From NCBI GenBank assembly GCA_025642075.2, contig JAODUO010000960.1:283501-347500 (forward strand): a stretch of 64,000 bases of DNA, given 5' to 3'. This document shows positions 18,571-32,477 of the stretch, piece by piece. This DNA is from Ridgeia piscesae. Its lineage: Eukaryota; Annelida; Polychaeta; Sabellida; Siboglinidae. Position 1 is the first letter of the stretch, and every line of letters begins with the position of its first letter. A model generated the notes under the pieces. It was not told the DNA's origin. It made no database searches and saw only the letters and a list, made by a program, of their open reading frames with translations. The translations under genes were made by a program, and so were the position numbers.

Positions 18571-21078
18571 TGGTCACCGACGGCGTCCCACGTGACGTGA
18601 AAGCACGTGTTAAAGGAACACTACGTGTAATTGTCTTGTCACTTATAGTGGACGTCACACACACCCAGCTTCCACCATTATCCCTTCGAGTGTATGATCG
18701 ATGGGCTATGAATTGTCATGTTTTATATCGACATGCGGTGCATGGACATCACTTGAATTAGTTTCACCGAAACTTTGATCAGCGTCTCACAGGTGCAGTA
18801 ATTGCAGCAACAAGTCTGTTTGTGATTCGTGATCGCTGATAGTGACAAATCGACTCGTGTTGACATACCTCAGTTCAGCAATCATAAATCCACTTTTTGG
18901 TTCGGCAGTGACATTTGTGTTGCCGTGGCAACAGTGGGTGCTCTAGCTCACCTGTGTTGAAATCATTTTAAAACTGATGGATGTGTTCAGAGTAGTTTAA
19001 ATTGCAGAAAATCTGGCAAAACGATATCCCATTGGTGCAGTCGTGTGCTGGCTGCGTGCAACTGTTTCACCTCTTCTGTTTGGTCAATCATGGCAACGTC
19101 AGACTGACCACACACCCGTGAGCAGGCGTGTCGATGTGGGTGCTTAATAACAGGAATAATCGCCAAGATCTTTGTGATCTGCATCTCTTATTATTGTCTG
19201 CTATTATGATCACCAGCCGGCAGTACCGGGAAATGACGTGCGGCTTCCTAAGAGAGAACCTTTGTGGAGTGCACGTGTGTCGGCAAACTCGCACCTCTGG
19301 CAATGGACGTGTCGGGTTACTTCCGTCTAACACATACGAAGCCTTGGGTGAAATCCTGGCGTCTGTGATGAAGATACGACATTGTGACTCAGCTCTGATG
19401 TGTGGGTGTTGGTTCCCAGGGCCTGAACATCAGTGTTGATTTTCGTTTTCCTACAAACAGAAACGCACAATGTTACATTATCCGGCGTTTCCTTTGTTGT
19501 GTTGACATTTACTTAGACACTGATGCATGTTTGTCGCTGGTAGTAAATATAGCTGGGTTAATTAAGCGGTGTCTTCAACTAACACCCACTGATGTGTGAG
19601 AGGCATGAAGAACTGCAGTTGGGCACACCAATAGTAATAAATTAATAATAATCCCTCCATCCCTCCCCCTCACTCTCTCTCACACAGGAATGTACTGCCT
19701 ACACAGGTGCTGGTTGTCAGGTCCACTGAGAATTATGTTGCGACTCTGGGACAAAAAATCCAGTAAAGATCTCTATTTATGTGTAAAATTTCATAAAATT
19801 TTCTGACTTTTTTCAAAATTTTACATCATGACCGAACGATGTCGTTCGCTGTAAACATCTGGGTTTATGTCAGAAATTGTTTGCTTCGAATCGTAGGTCA
19901 TTGTATCATAGCAGCGAGCACTCCCCAGCACCAACTGTCACTGCTGAAAGAACTGCTGAGATATATTGGCTGAAGCAAGGTGCAGTTTATGTCGATTTTA
20001 TGGGTCCATCCGTCATTGTACATGTAATACCAGCTCTTAGGGCATCATGACAACATAACTGAAGGTCGTGTGAGGGACGCCTTTCCTACTGTGCCACGTT
20101 TAATGGGTAATCTTAGACGTCACAGTTTGTTAAATTCCTTCGAAGTTCTGTCGTGTTCTGAAAACCCGTCCAAAGGACTAGGGGTAGAGTTACGCATGGC
20201 TGCATTTGCATGTTAATTGTGTTTTTGTCGGGATGTTAATTGTGTCGCTTGATGTGAATGTGTGACTTTTATTGGACTAATTGTCGTGCTTAAGTTGTCA
20301 AAGTAATGGTCTTAAAAGGGTTAAAACCTGCTCCTTTGTTTCTGATCCATGAAGAGAAAAAATTAATAAAAAAGGCTTATATAGTGTCAAATCTAGTTAC
20401 AACTGTGTAATGGATACAGTATATCAATGAGGCAGTTTCAGCAAAGTAATGGCCGTGCTGACTTTGACAGATGGAGTATTGTCCTTTGTACAATAGAAAC
20501 GTCTTAACAGAAATAAAGCAAGACAGCAGCATGCAGTTAACATCCTCACATTATTTCACTTAACGTAGTGGGTAGTCTACTGGAAACACAGCCAGCAACA
20601 TTTATTTCAAGTGATTCTGCATGGTTAATGATGTTCAAGTATGTCATTTGCTATCTGTAAACAACATGAGCAGTTATTTGTTGATAACAACTTGCATGTT
20701 TTTCTTCAAAATATCGCATGAATTGAGTTTGACTGAATATATTATAAAACTGTGAGTAGCTGTGTTATAGATGTGGTGCAGTGTTTGCATTTTCTACACG
20801 ATTCAGACATAAATAATTTGATTAATTTCACTAAATTGTACCAAGAGCCAGTATGCCATACTATTTTTTTTTAATGAATTAAAATGCAATTAGGAAAGAT
20901 ATCGACTTGAGTCTGGATGTTCGAGTGACAGGCTGGCTCGTCTGTCAGTTGCTTGATGTTTGTATCGTGACTGGGCGCTCTGTGTTGTATGTCGTAATAG
21001 TTAGATTTTTTTAAGTCTGTCACTGTGTCGTGCAGGCGCAGAGATAGATTTCTCTCAGGTTTGTGGAAAACAAGAGTG
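18571..21078. other. Upstream region of the GPCR gene, no gene seen
   Basis: It presumably contains the promoter and any 5' untranslated exon of the receptor on the minus strand. I see no clear TATA box. The short open frames at 18.5-19.6 kb have no recognisable motifs. Confidence 0.3.
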
Positions 21079-21405
21079 TGCTGTAGCTCAGTGATTAGAA
21101 CATTGCACTCTCACCCCAGAACCCGGGTTTAAATCCTGTGCTGTCGTGTCAAACCTTGGGCAAGTTTGGTCACTCGACATTGCTGCAATTCACTGAGCTG
21201 TACGAATGAGTACCTGGCTGTAGACAGTGGAGGGTATTTGTGTGTGAATAGTATTTGTGTGTTATTTGTGGTTTGGCTGAATGCTTTGCAGAGACGTTGA
21301 GATAGCGTTTGGTTGAATAGGTCTGCCAGAGAGTAAAGTGTAAAGCAATTTGAACAGGCTTGACGACTGGATACTGCATTATTAAAGATCTTATCTGTAC
21401 TTTAC
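21079..21405 (+). mobile_element. tRNA-derived SINE, near full length
   Basis: The tRNA-like head is well kept: GTAGCTCAGTGATTAGAAC (A box) and GGTTTAAATCC (B box, ~21126). The body contains AACCTTGGGCAAGTTTGGTC and GAATGAGTACCTGGCTGTAG, and the tail contains GTAAAGCAATTTGAACAGG and GATACTGCATTATTAAAGA. Same family as 13189-13519. Confidence 0.88.
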
Positions 21406-21959
21406 CTCAGGGCATTGTGGTCAAGTTTGAAGACCACCCAAGTTGACACAACCATAGCTATCCTGTCATACAGTGTTATGTAGATAAACTAGACATATGG
21501 TTCCGTCACCAAAACTGGTATTGTCACAGCTTGAAAAACTTGATTAAATATGCTATTTCTGGTAGTCTGCACATTGAGATATAAATATCTGCACATTGAG
21601 ATATAAATATGACGTTTCTGCAGCTTGTTAGTTGTAAATTCTGAAATGGTACCGTAGTATCATTTCAACACAGAAGCAATAATACATTTAGTATCTCAGC
21701 AGGGAACTTCATCTAGTGAAATACATTTAGAAACAATGTTGCGGCTCATTTAGTTTTACTCAGAAGATGTGGTTAGACTGCCCAGCGTGATATGATGTGC
21801 ATTGCAGTGCACGCCATGGTTCTGTGTAATTGGCAGGTTTTTTGTGTGTGCAAAAAGTGGCCGCCCGATTGAATGTATCCATGGACTAATGCTGGCTTTA
21901 CATAACTGTCTGGATCTTCTGTTGCATTATGTGTTTTTGGCATCATCCATTTATTTTTA

Positions 21960-22266
21960 TTTATTTATTATTTTAAGTATTACATAGTTTTGCTATTTTA
22001 TTTATTTGTCACATATTTATACTATTTTATTTATTTATTTATTATTATTTTTTATTACACTAGTGTATTGTTGTGTGCTAATTTATGTTGGTATTTTAAG
22101 GGACATGATTAGCATATGCATATCTTATCAAAGTAGTATTGTATTAGCGTTTTATTTATTTGTATTATTATTATTATTTTAACTAAATTAGGAAGAATCA
22201 TTGTAAAGCACCATGGAAAAATTATTTGGATGGCGCATTATATAAGAAATAAATTATTATTATTAT
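21960..22266. repeat. AT-rich TTTATT-type tract and TE tail
   Basis: Degenerate TTTATTTATTTA runs end with TGTAAAGCACC...GGCGCATTATATAAGAAATA and ATTATTATTATTAT. The GGCGC-TATATAA plus (ATT)n ending resembles the 3' tails of SINE/LINE elements in this window. Confidence 0.55.
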
Positions 22267-22324
22267 ACAAAAGTGTGCTAAAGGTAAAGTTACGTTCTCA
22301 TATTGCATCATTAGTATCCAATTC

Positions 22325-22428
22325 TTGGGACAGCTCAGAGCGCTTTACACCTTTCTTCCTGACAGACTTGTTAAATTTGAAAACCATCTCAGCTTCTCTG
22401 GGAAGCATCCAGCCACAGTGCAAGTACG
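22325..22428 (-). mobile_element. SINE 3' fragment
   Basis: GAGCGCTTTACACC, CTGACAGACTTG and CATCTCAGCTTCTCTGGGAA followed by GCATCCAGCCA are the reverse complement of the SINE family's 3' half. Confidence 0.7.
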
Positions 22429-22735
22429 GTGGGTAGTGTATCCCTTTACCATACCACATGCATGCAAGACGAATCATTTATGCCATATTTTGTTTGGGTA
22501 TTTGACGTGTTACATAACACCGCATGTCAGATTCACATGACAAGTATCACCAATGACTTGTCTGGTGTGTATGTTGTTTGATTCCGTCAAAAAACCATTG
22601 TGTGCACGTGCGGCAAAAACAGCAGGAACGATCGTTTTCAATTCACTCCTTACAGAAGCATTCAAAACACACTTTCACAGACACATAAAACTTTTTATTA
22701 AACCAGTAAGTCCTTATATCTACAAAGTGCAATAT

Positions 22736-22980
22736 CTAATCCTCAGGATTGCCCAAAGCGCTTTATATTTTACTCACTAACAGACCTGCTCAGTCGAGTC
22801 TCTCCAATGACAACTCGACTTTTCTGGGAACCATCTGGTCATGCTGGAATTAATCCATGAAGGCTATATGCATACAGATATCTTCAACTGTCTATAGCCA
22901 GTCCTCATTCATACATCTGAGTAAACTGGAATAGTGTCAGGTGAGTGTTCTAAGTTTTTCTTTAGTCCAATGCTCAAGAA
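22736..22980 (-). mobile_element. SINE, minus strand, 5' truncated
   Basis: From left to right it reads the family in reverse: CCTCAGGATTGCCCAAAGCG, ACAGACCTGCTCAGTCG, CTTTTCTGGGAACCATC, AACTGTCTATAGCCAG, CATTCATACATCTGAGTAAA. The tRNA head is missing or decayed. A solo MITE arm abuts it on the right. Confidence 0.75.
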
Positions 22981-23007
22981 ACTTGAGAGGTAATTTCATT
23001 TTATTTA
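22981..23007. mobile_element. Solo arm of the MITE-like terminal repeat
   Basis: ACTTGAGAGGTAATTTCATT and the following TTATTTA match the right terminal repeat of the element at 3902-4170. No partner arm is found nearby. It abuts a SINE fragment directly to its left. Confidence 0.55.
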
Positions 23008-23530
23008 GTAGCTTATAGGTATGTTATATCGTTGAACAGTTGGACTGTTTGCCTTAGTAGGGATGTCAAGAGAATTAGTGTAAATACTGTCAAACATTGG
23101 CTGGTGAAGTCATGTAATCTTCCCGATTTCTTTTGCTTCAAGGTCGCAAGTCATGTCGTCTTTTTATATTGACAAACCAATGCATGGTACTGAATTGGAA
23201 ATTTCTACCCCATGTTCAAACATGTTTCGTACATTTTCAAATTTGATTAATTTATTTATTTTGTGCCTTTTTATTTATGCATTACTAATTCTATCATTTA
23301 TCACAAATTAACTGTTTTGGGGCACAGGTTGCCAAGGAGATGTTGCCATGGGAGTTTCGACGCAGGCAAGGAAAGGTTAAGAACTGCTGTCTGTTACTAG
23401 CAAAATGTCAGCCAGGTATATACACGGGTGTAATGCCATAATAACAGTTTATATCGTTTTATATAATTTATACACGCCTGCACTTATGCACTCACACACA
23501 TGCAAACAGACACTCACAGTCTGCAACGTG

Positions 23531-23760
23531 CATAGACAGAGCCCCATCATTTGGACGGGTAAAACCCATTTTGAAAGGGTAGAAATATCATAGGAGGGGT
23601 AAAATTATTAGTAAAAAGAAATTCAAATAATGTTATACACCTGTATTGTAAATTATACTTTGAAAAAGATTGTCACACATGTGTACTTTATTTCAAATCA
23701 ACTGGCTTGTGTGTGTGGATTAAAATGAACATGGCTTCATAAAAATGTGTGACTGGGAAA
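23531..23760. repeat. Dispersed ~200-bp repeat, copy 2
   Basis: The core CCCATCATTTGGACGGGTA is shared with copy 1 at 14503-14720, followed by GGGTAGAAATAT, GGGTAAAATTATT and a TGTCACACATGTGTACTTTA end. Its left part, including one hairpin arm, is lost. Confidence 0.6.
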
Positions 23761-23923
23761 ACATTTACATTGTATAAAAGCTTGACAAATTGCTATTTAT
23801 TTGACCCATAGGTCGAGGAGCTGTTCATTTAAAACTGATGGTCTTATCTTCTGTGAGAAGTAGTCAGCTACCCAACTTTTGTTACACAAAACCTACAGTC
23901 AACTGTATTGAGGCACTTTTTCT

Positions 23924-24545
23924 TCACTTTTTCCCACTAGGTGGGGTCAGCGGCCCAAATTCTCGGTTTCCGGAATGTTCTCTCCTGGGCATTCTAGTGG
24001 TCATCCGCAATTCCTGCATGTCCCGTCGAACGCAATCCATCCATCTCCCTCTTGGTCTCCCTCTTGGTCTTTTTCCTGGCACTAGCATGTCAACAATTGC
24101 TCTCACTTCGTTGTTTTCTTCCATTCTCTGCATGTGTCCACACCAGCGTAGTCTCATTTCTCTGACTTTCTCTTGTATTTCTATTCACTCCTAGCTTCTT
24201 TCTGATGTCCACACTCTACTGTGTCTCTCAGTGTTACACCTTTAATTGTTCTCAACATTCTCATCTCTGTTTTCTTGAGAATCTGTTCTGCCTTCTTTCC
24301 AACTGTCCAACATTCTGCTCCATACAGAAGTACTGGTCTAATGACAGTCATGTAGAGCTTCATCTTTGATTTCCTTGGCATTTTCTTGTCACTGATGACT
24401 CCGGATAGGTTTCTCCACTTGCCCCACGCTGCACTGACTCTTGCTCTTACTGCTTCCCCTGAACCTCCTTCTTCACTGATGGTGACACCTAAATATTTGA
24501 ATTTATTCATCTGTCTGAGGCTCGTGCCATGGTTATTACCTATGT
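23924..24545 (-). pseudogene. Non-LTR retrotransposon polymerase C-terminus, frameshifted
   Basis: This is the 3' end of a LINE endonuclease-reverse-transcriptase on the minus strand. It has NKFKYLGVTISEEGGSGEAV (thumb region), RPVLLYGAECWTV, KTEMRMLRTIKGVTLRD, then after frameshifts [40 protein letters not shown] and a short end. At least two frameshifts lie between 24205 and 24155 and separate the two open parts. The 5' side is cut by a TA microsatellite at 24546. The wording matches the widespread invertebrate endonuclease-reverse-transcriptase family, and it is a different lineage from the RT remnant at 6-7.4 kb or a different part of a relative. Confidence 0.88.
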
Positions 24546-24609
24546 ATATATACATAGTATATATATATATATATTTATATATATTGGCTGTTACCTATAT
24601 ATATATATA

Positions 24610-24652
<43 letters not shown>

Positions 24653-24661
24653 TGGCTGTTA

Positions 24662-24725
<64 letters not shown>
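24546..24725. repeat. (TA)n microsatellite, compound
   Basis: Three TA tracts are separated by copies of a TATTGGCTGTTACCTATATA spacer. They abut the truncated LINE. Confidence 0.95.
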
Positions 24726-24728
<3 letters not shown>

Positions 24729-27700
24729 TATAACATAATGCTAATGCTAATTAATACATAGATCATTTTGTTGTTGTCAGTGTCAATTATGTGGCTAATA
24801 TTAAATCACTTCATATTTAAACAATGAAAGTAACAATGGATAAGTAATTATTAACATTATTATTAAATTGGTCTTTTTAATTATTTTCTAAATCCATCTA
24901 TAATAAATGCCATATTTAACATAACGATCAGAGTCCTCATAATCTGCTTATGTTTGATGTATTTTGTCTTCAAATATATAGATAGTATACGTGCAAAACT
25001 CCTATAAAATAAGAATAAAATAAATTCCCATCACACACAGCTATAATATTAGTCAGTTCGCACAAATGGTTTTCACGAGAATTGTAACATGTAATTTGAG
25101 ACCATATTTTTGCGTCATTTAACTCACACTAACTTAACATTCGTCAGCAATTTTATCATTGGCTTTTGTAATAAAGCGTTCACATTTATCTTCAGTGAAT
25201 GACTCAGAAATAAAAACAACTTATTTTATTTATGACAACAAAAACTATTCCTTTCACCTGTTGTGTGCAAAACATGATCGTAACGAGTAAAAAGTTATTT
25301 TTGCGTTTTATCCACTCGGCCGCCGCTGCAGGTTTACGATTCAGGATCCTGTCATACGGAGGGAAATCTGTTTCCTTTCCTGGATTATTTCCCGGCAGGA
25401 ATCGGCGAACATGGGCATGGTCCGCTGGCGTTTCTTTGTCTATTTGTGCAGTTTAATGTTTGGTAATAAATGCCACCTGTCTGTTCGCCACCTGATTAGG
25501 CATTGTAAAATTGTAACGACCCACCATAAAGAGATATGGAGTTAACAATCCCATAGGCTGACGACAGGTCGTACCTGCAGGGCCACTCAGTGCGTGGCTG
25601 TCTCGGTAATTACACCTTGCCCCGCTGCGAGACCTGTTACCTTTCCGAAATAGCAAGACGCGATATTTTATATTAATCAAAATCGTGACGCGATTGCGGG
25701 CAGAAGTTGGTAAGATTTAATGTGATTTATCAAGATTTTACAAGACGTGACACATCATCATTTATTATCATACCTGGAGACGTGTCTGTTGAACGTAGCA
25801 ACACTTGTACATGTGATATTTTATGCTTATCAAAATTGTGATGCCACCGAGGGCGAGGGTATAATTTATCAAAATGTTATCAAATTTTTCAAAACAGTTT
25901 TTTTTACAATATTTAGCAACATTTTGTAAGATGTGCAACATTTTACAAAGTGGTTGTGTAAATAAATATGCCATGGTCATTTTATCCCGCGTGCTAAATG
26001 GGCTAGGAAATCACTGGCTTATTGTGAGTTCAACCATGTTTTACTATCAGCTGTGAATAAATTAATAAGAATAACACAAAGTTACGAAGATAACAAATAC
26101 TGATGGAAATATTGACTTCCTCTGAACAGATACAAATGAAAAGTACACAATATTTTTGAGAAAAAATTGACAATTTGAAAACAAAGTGATTTTTCTAAAA
26201 GAGGAAACAGAATTACTGAACTTCCTTCAGGATATTTCTTTTTTGACTGTGTTTCTCATTGTTAACATTTCCAGACTGTTACAGTGTCACCTAATATAGT
26301 AGACTCCTAGTGGTTGTCTCGTGGTTAAGGTCGTTGGATGACCTTCTTTGGATGACCTTCTAGTCAAACAAATTGTTTCAGTGACATCATCTGTCCTATT
26401 ACTAGGACATCTGCTCTATTTGTGAAGTCATCTTTTAAAATGACACTGGGAAATGTTTCTAAAGATAGGAAACATTTATTGTTAATAAGAAATGTGTTAT
26501 GTGGGAGAAAGGCTGAAATGTGGGATTCTCACAGTTACGAATATGTGACACTCACAGATACAAAGCGTGGGAATTTCCCATAAGAAATTGGAAATATACA
26601 TGTGTCATCATTGTGATAAATTCCTACGGTTTTACACCTTACCATGAGAATTATGTGATGTGTCTGTGATCTTGGCAAGAAATGACATTACTTAAGAATC
26701 ATCAGGTACCGGTATGTGTGAAATAGTGCTAAAATAATTAAAGGGAATTCTGTTTAATTTAGGTATGTACCGCATAAATATGAATGGGATGGTATTGTAG
26801 ATTAAAAAATACATTATGTTAAAATGTGCCGAAATTCAAAATTCTGTCTTAGTAAAAAAAGTAAAAAGGAGATGTGGTCAGACCATAGATATAAATAGAA
26901 CACACTTGTAGAAGTATAGAGGAAAGATTCATGATGTAACTCTATGGATCAGAATGCACCCTGATATATATTGGAACATGGGGGGTCAACATTTTTTGCA
27001 GCCGCACTTCTAATTTCAGATTTCATTTCAGACTCTACTCCACGGTAGATGGGGCACATATAAAATGGGTTGGAAAAAGGAAAAATTTCACCGGTACAGG
27101 AGAAGACCTGGATATGCATCTGTGTTGTAATTACTGTAATTTAACCATAGAATGGTAAAAAAGCATAAATTCACTTTGAAAACCAAACACTTTTCTAGCA
27201 TCTAAAAAGAACAAAATAACCAGATAAGTGAAAACAGTCATTATAAATATAAACAATATTACCATTAAATCACATGTAATCTTATTTTATTGTAAAAACA
27301 GGTATTCTAAACAGTTAATATCAGTTGACCTTATGTGGAGTAATTGTAAAATTACAATTGTAAAACAAATATTTTAAGCTGTGTTATTTCTGCCTTATGT
27401 GCCAGTAGGTGTAAATGAGTACTTGGTAGTTGTAACTGATCTGTAATGATATAACTTAGTAGTAATTGGAATTGAAGTTTTATGATGCTGTGGAATTAGT
27501 CATATAATTGTAATGAAAACCAACACTGCCTAGTATCGCTGACTATATTTGGTGTGAAGATTAGCTAAAGTTCTGTCTTTCAACATAGACTGTAATGCCA
27601 GCCTTGAAGTAAAGAAAGACCATAAATAGTAATAAAAATGTAGTCTTTGACCTAAAGCCCTTTTCACAGTGAGACAGTCTAGAATAAGTTGAATGATGCC

Positions 27701-30700
27701 GAGATAAAACCCACTTTGAAAGCGATTCCTTGAATTTACCTTGAATCCTCTTCTACGACATAGATTAGTTATTCTGTTAAAATATGCAACATTTTAATGT
27801 TTCGTGAGAAAAGTTATCCTGACATCATTGCATCATGGTGAAAGGGAGAAGGTTCTTAGTTCAATAAGAAGTATCAATGTGTGTCACTTGTCACTCGACC
27901 TGCCTTCAAAGTTGAGCCATTCTCAGGCCACGAAGCTGAATCAGGAACATGGCTGGACTGAGACAGTATACCCACTAACACTAGAGGCCATGGCAAACAA
28001 TTATTGAACAACTGAAATGTTCTTGTTATTTCTCCTAATGATTATACAACTTCAGCATCATGTGACTATTCCTGCTAATTCTGATGGCTGTTCCACTATT
28101 CCGCTATTCAGAAACATCACTTCACTGTGACAGCGAATGTTTATCGTGTGGTAACATTTGTCTCATCACTATTTTGGACTATCCCGGTAGTTCATCTGAA
28201 ACAACTCACTGAGTGAGTTAGATCTTGCATTGAAAGAGAACTTACCTTTAAAAGGGTTTAAGATAAAATAAAACGTTAAGTGGATGTATTCAGTAGGCTG
28301 TATGTGTCCATACGTCAGTTGAATGTTTTCATTTCACTGACAATCCGACTTTGCATACATTTTACTCAACTCAAGATATTTTTTCTGCTTTCATTTTACT
28401 TTCAGATTACCATGAGAATAATTATTAGCAGGAAGTATATGACTCTTAAATTTAGAGATAAGTTACAGTGACAGACAAGAACAGTTTTGTTCGTCAACAA
28501 TCTGGGAATTGAAGAGAACATATCGCACGCCAAAATAGCACACTATAAAACATCAACTGGTGAATATGCTACACAGCATAATAAAAACACAAGACCAGTA
28601 GTTTTTGCCATGTGTGTATACCCCTACGAATGGTTTTCCTCACCAGAGATACAGTAGTGTTGTTCGTAGTTGCTGGAACAAATCCAGGTGACCTTGGTGC
28701 ACCATTTTGCTGCACCACAGTAATTTCCCGGACACTGTTTCCGGACACACGCTATAAACTGCAAGTTCATGGCATTTCTCAGTCAAGTGTGTAATCTGTA
28801 CTCCCTGATATTGTGTGAAATGAGCACTCCCTCATATTGCTTTCGCACAAAAATGACAGCGGTGCTCCCTCAAAGGTTTCCGCGTAAGAGAATTGTCATT
28901 CACGGGGTAAACACATATCTAATATGAATCACATTACAGGGGTTTTGCAACTTTGATGTCCTATTTTTTGTTGTTGAATTAATGGTACACGGTAGTTTAT
29001 ATTACAAAATATTACGTAATTGCTTAGATCCTGGAGGAATAAAAGTTGGTTTAAAAATATACCACTCATGCATGTGTGCAATCACGCATTGACATGCACA
29101 AATGTATGCGAATGCAACACGCACACAAGCAGTTTATATGCAGTAATTTTTGCAGATATAACTTAATTATATTATTATTAAATTATCATAACTTAGACAT
29201 TTATAGATAAGACAGTAACAGTTTTAGATCATAATCTTATAGATGCACACAGAGAAGCTGACTGCTAGGGCCATGCAGTGTACTCAATGTGCAGATGGGA
29301 CTGGTGCAATTAAAGTAACATGCCATTACTTGAAGTATCACTGTCAGATTGCTGCCTAATTACCTCGGCCATTGAAGACCTACACCACTTGGCCACACCT
29401 GGATACCTGCAAGAATTGTCTCACCTGTGAGGATGCTACCCCTGTCTCAGGTGCCAACCCAACACACGGCCACGGCAGACAATTTACTCCTCGTTTTTCA
29501 TCCTCTGCCACAGAGCAGTTGTACGTGAATGAACAGTTGCAGGCAGCTATGCGGCAGCCGTAACGCTGCACGACCACAGACCGTTTCATTGGCTGAGCAG
29601 CCCAGGAACCGAGGAATATATGTGCATATTGAAATTTACGTTTCGGCTGCAGTGGAGCCATCTGCGGCTGATTTGGGTGGGGTTTCAGGGCCCTTGACTT
29701 TAATGGGCCCTAAATTGATTGTGACGATGACAGAACCATGCCGGCTGTCCTGTTGTACTGAACATTAAAATCGCTTTTGTGTCCCCTAAATGCATCTTAA
29801 ACACCTGAGTCTATTTTTGCTCTTGTCATGTTTAGAAAACTATAAATTGTCTGTGTGTTGTGATATCATAATTGCTGATTAAGATATTTTTTATATACTT
29901 TTCAGAATTAACTGATTAGTTGTATTAGACGTATGTAAAAATATCCTTACGTACATTTGTCAAGCATATGTTTTTGGGCCAATTAAACCACCTGTTATCT
30001 TTCAAAAAATCCCAGTCTTAAGTGTCTAAATAAGAATACTTGTTCTGTTTGTTCAATCGTAGAATATTTTTATTCCAACAATTTGTCACGCATGTAAAAA
30101 TAGCAGGCACATTAGACGCTGTTAGTTGCTTGGCTCACAGATTCCTCTATTATTCCTGCCATCAATTTATTTTAGCCGATATGAAATATGGTTTCTATCA
30201 GCAATTTCACATTTATGCACTTTGACGCAGATTTCAAGGCGGCAACAATGATAGATATGGTCTACCGAACACATAAAAGCGTTAGTAAAATTGAGCGAGC
30301 TGTTTGTGAGATCAATCACGAAGTGTTCTTGCAACCAGTGGGTGGGTTTGTGGCAGAAACCGTTTGGTGAGTTATCGTCTGGGTTTGTCAGAGTCAAACT
30401 GTGCTGGGAGCTGATATTGGCTGACCGACTGAGTTTAGTCATTAATTATGATTTGGAGAGAGAATTGTTAGCAATGTAAACAGGAAGTTGAATTAGGTTC
30501 AGCATAGACGACTGTGGATGATCATTTCAATAATTTAAGTTATAAGTGTTGTTGGCGAGTGAAGGAAATATTGAAACGGTGGTTGAACGATTGAGAAATG
30601 ATAGAATCAATGAATATTTGAAAGATGGCATGTATGAAGAATTGAATAAGGAAATATTTTATAATACTGAATGATTAAATGGTCAAATGATCACATGATC

Positions 30701-32477
30701 ACATTAATGATTGTTTGGATTAGTGAATAAGTGAGTTAAAAAATGACTTAACGAGTGCGTGAGAATATTTTGGAATTAATATCAATGTTTGAACAAATGT
30801 ATTTTTTTATTGATTTTTTTTTTAAACTTTTAAAAAACATTCACACAGAGACAACAAATCTTTTACGTTCACTGAATGTGTCTGGATGCATGAGTGCACA
30901 TATGTGTTGTACTCGCTTGTGTGGGTGCATGGTTCTTGGGAAACCAAGCCTTGTATCCGAGGGACACTTCCCCATAAGCCGTTAGATTATTTGTGCTGGA
31001 ACACATCATGGAAGGAGATAATTTTTATTTCCTTCTCGGAAAGTTGAGCTTTGCATGTAGGGAGTGGTCAGTAAACATTCTCATTAATGTGTCGCAATTA
31101 ACCTCTCTTTTCTGCCTTTCCTATCCACTATCTATGGTGAAATTGGTAGGAAGTACTTTCATGTGAGTGGGAGTAGTTGTATAATTAGCTCTGAGGCTAG
31201 TGGCATTGTCATATTTGTTGTTTATAGCTTCTCTGTTGCCGGTGGAGGCAGTATCAGAAAAGGGTACTTTTGTTAAAATCATAAAAACTGTTTTTCTCGT
31301 TAGGTGAAATAAACCAGAATGCATCTATTTAATGTCATCCAAAACTATATGTTATTTTTTTAAGTTTAATTATTCCTATCTCATTTAAATAAGTAAATTC
31401 AGAAGTAATAACAATGAATAAAGAGATGTATTTTTAATTTAGAAACAGGCCTTTATGCAGGATAAAGACTGTGGCTGTCCAAATAGTTTGTGGACTTTTT
31501 TGCTTCTAAGTTACACCCACCCACTTGGTCTTCCAGTGAATGTCCTCCCTGTCCAAGACAACAAGTTTCTAGTTAAAGCTGTGTTTAGAAATAATCATAA
31601 TCTTACTTTGGCGCAGATGTTGAAATGTGACATTTCCCGTTCACACACTGGTGACATGTGACGCCGGCTCAGATTTTGCTGTCAAATCATCTGTGTGCAA
31701 AAAGGTCCCCAGTACACGTGTCAAATTGTCATGTTTGTAACATCTTCTCCAAAATATCTATATAAAAATGAGTACATTTTTGGCTGATAGTTTATCTTGG
31801 AGCCATGAACAATATATTGTATATGTAATTAGGTGACTGTTGGTCTGGAATGGAACCAAGCAATGACCTGTGATGAATCGATTCCCATGGTCCATTAGGT
31901 ATGTTTATGCTTGACCTGTGGTCAGTTTATGTGTCAGTGTGACATTCATGGCATATCTTTATGTCCATGATAAGATGTCCAGCCACTGACTATTTCAACT
32001 GAACTCCAGGACAGTTCACTTGGCAATGTTCTATTAACTGACCAGTCTGTATATAGAATGTTTACAGTGTTTTGGCCTTATAAGGTCTCATTCAAATGTT
32101 CAGCCTTTTTATAGAAGAATCGTCAAGCTGACCTTTCTTAATGCTGGCACTGAGAGTAAAAAGACTGGTCACTGTCAGTGACCATTAGTGACCATTGCCA
32201 GCATGCTTGTCGTCCATTGTCATTGGTTCATTTTTATCCCAAATTCTGATTGGAGCGACATTGATGTGACCCAAAGTCATGAGGGATACAGAGACAATCC
32301 CCAATGTTGAGGGCCAGGTTTTTACAGCAAATATGCCAGGTGATGTAAGAGAAGATTTGGGCTATATTATATATTTTCATTGTTGCTTACTTGATTTGTT
32401 TGTTAGTTATGCTAATTAGTACCTGCCCCCTGCTGAGCTAGACTGTCACAGCTGACAACAAGGCTTAAACACATTGA
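24726..32477. other. Long non-coding stretch, no gene supported
   Basis: In 7.7 kb I see no splice-consistent or motif-bearing coding region. Slightly GC-richer islands at 25300-25640 and 29370-29720 have short open frames on both strands that I cannot assign. TCTTGGAGCCATGAACAATA at 31795 recurs at 59039 (see there). Confidence 0.35.

Noticed and set aside
29380..29768. Open frames on both strands near 29.5 kb
   Set aside because: No domain or splice consistency; both strands are equally open, as expected by chance in GC-richer DNA.
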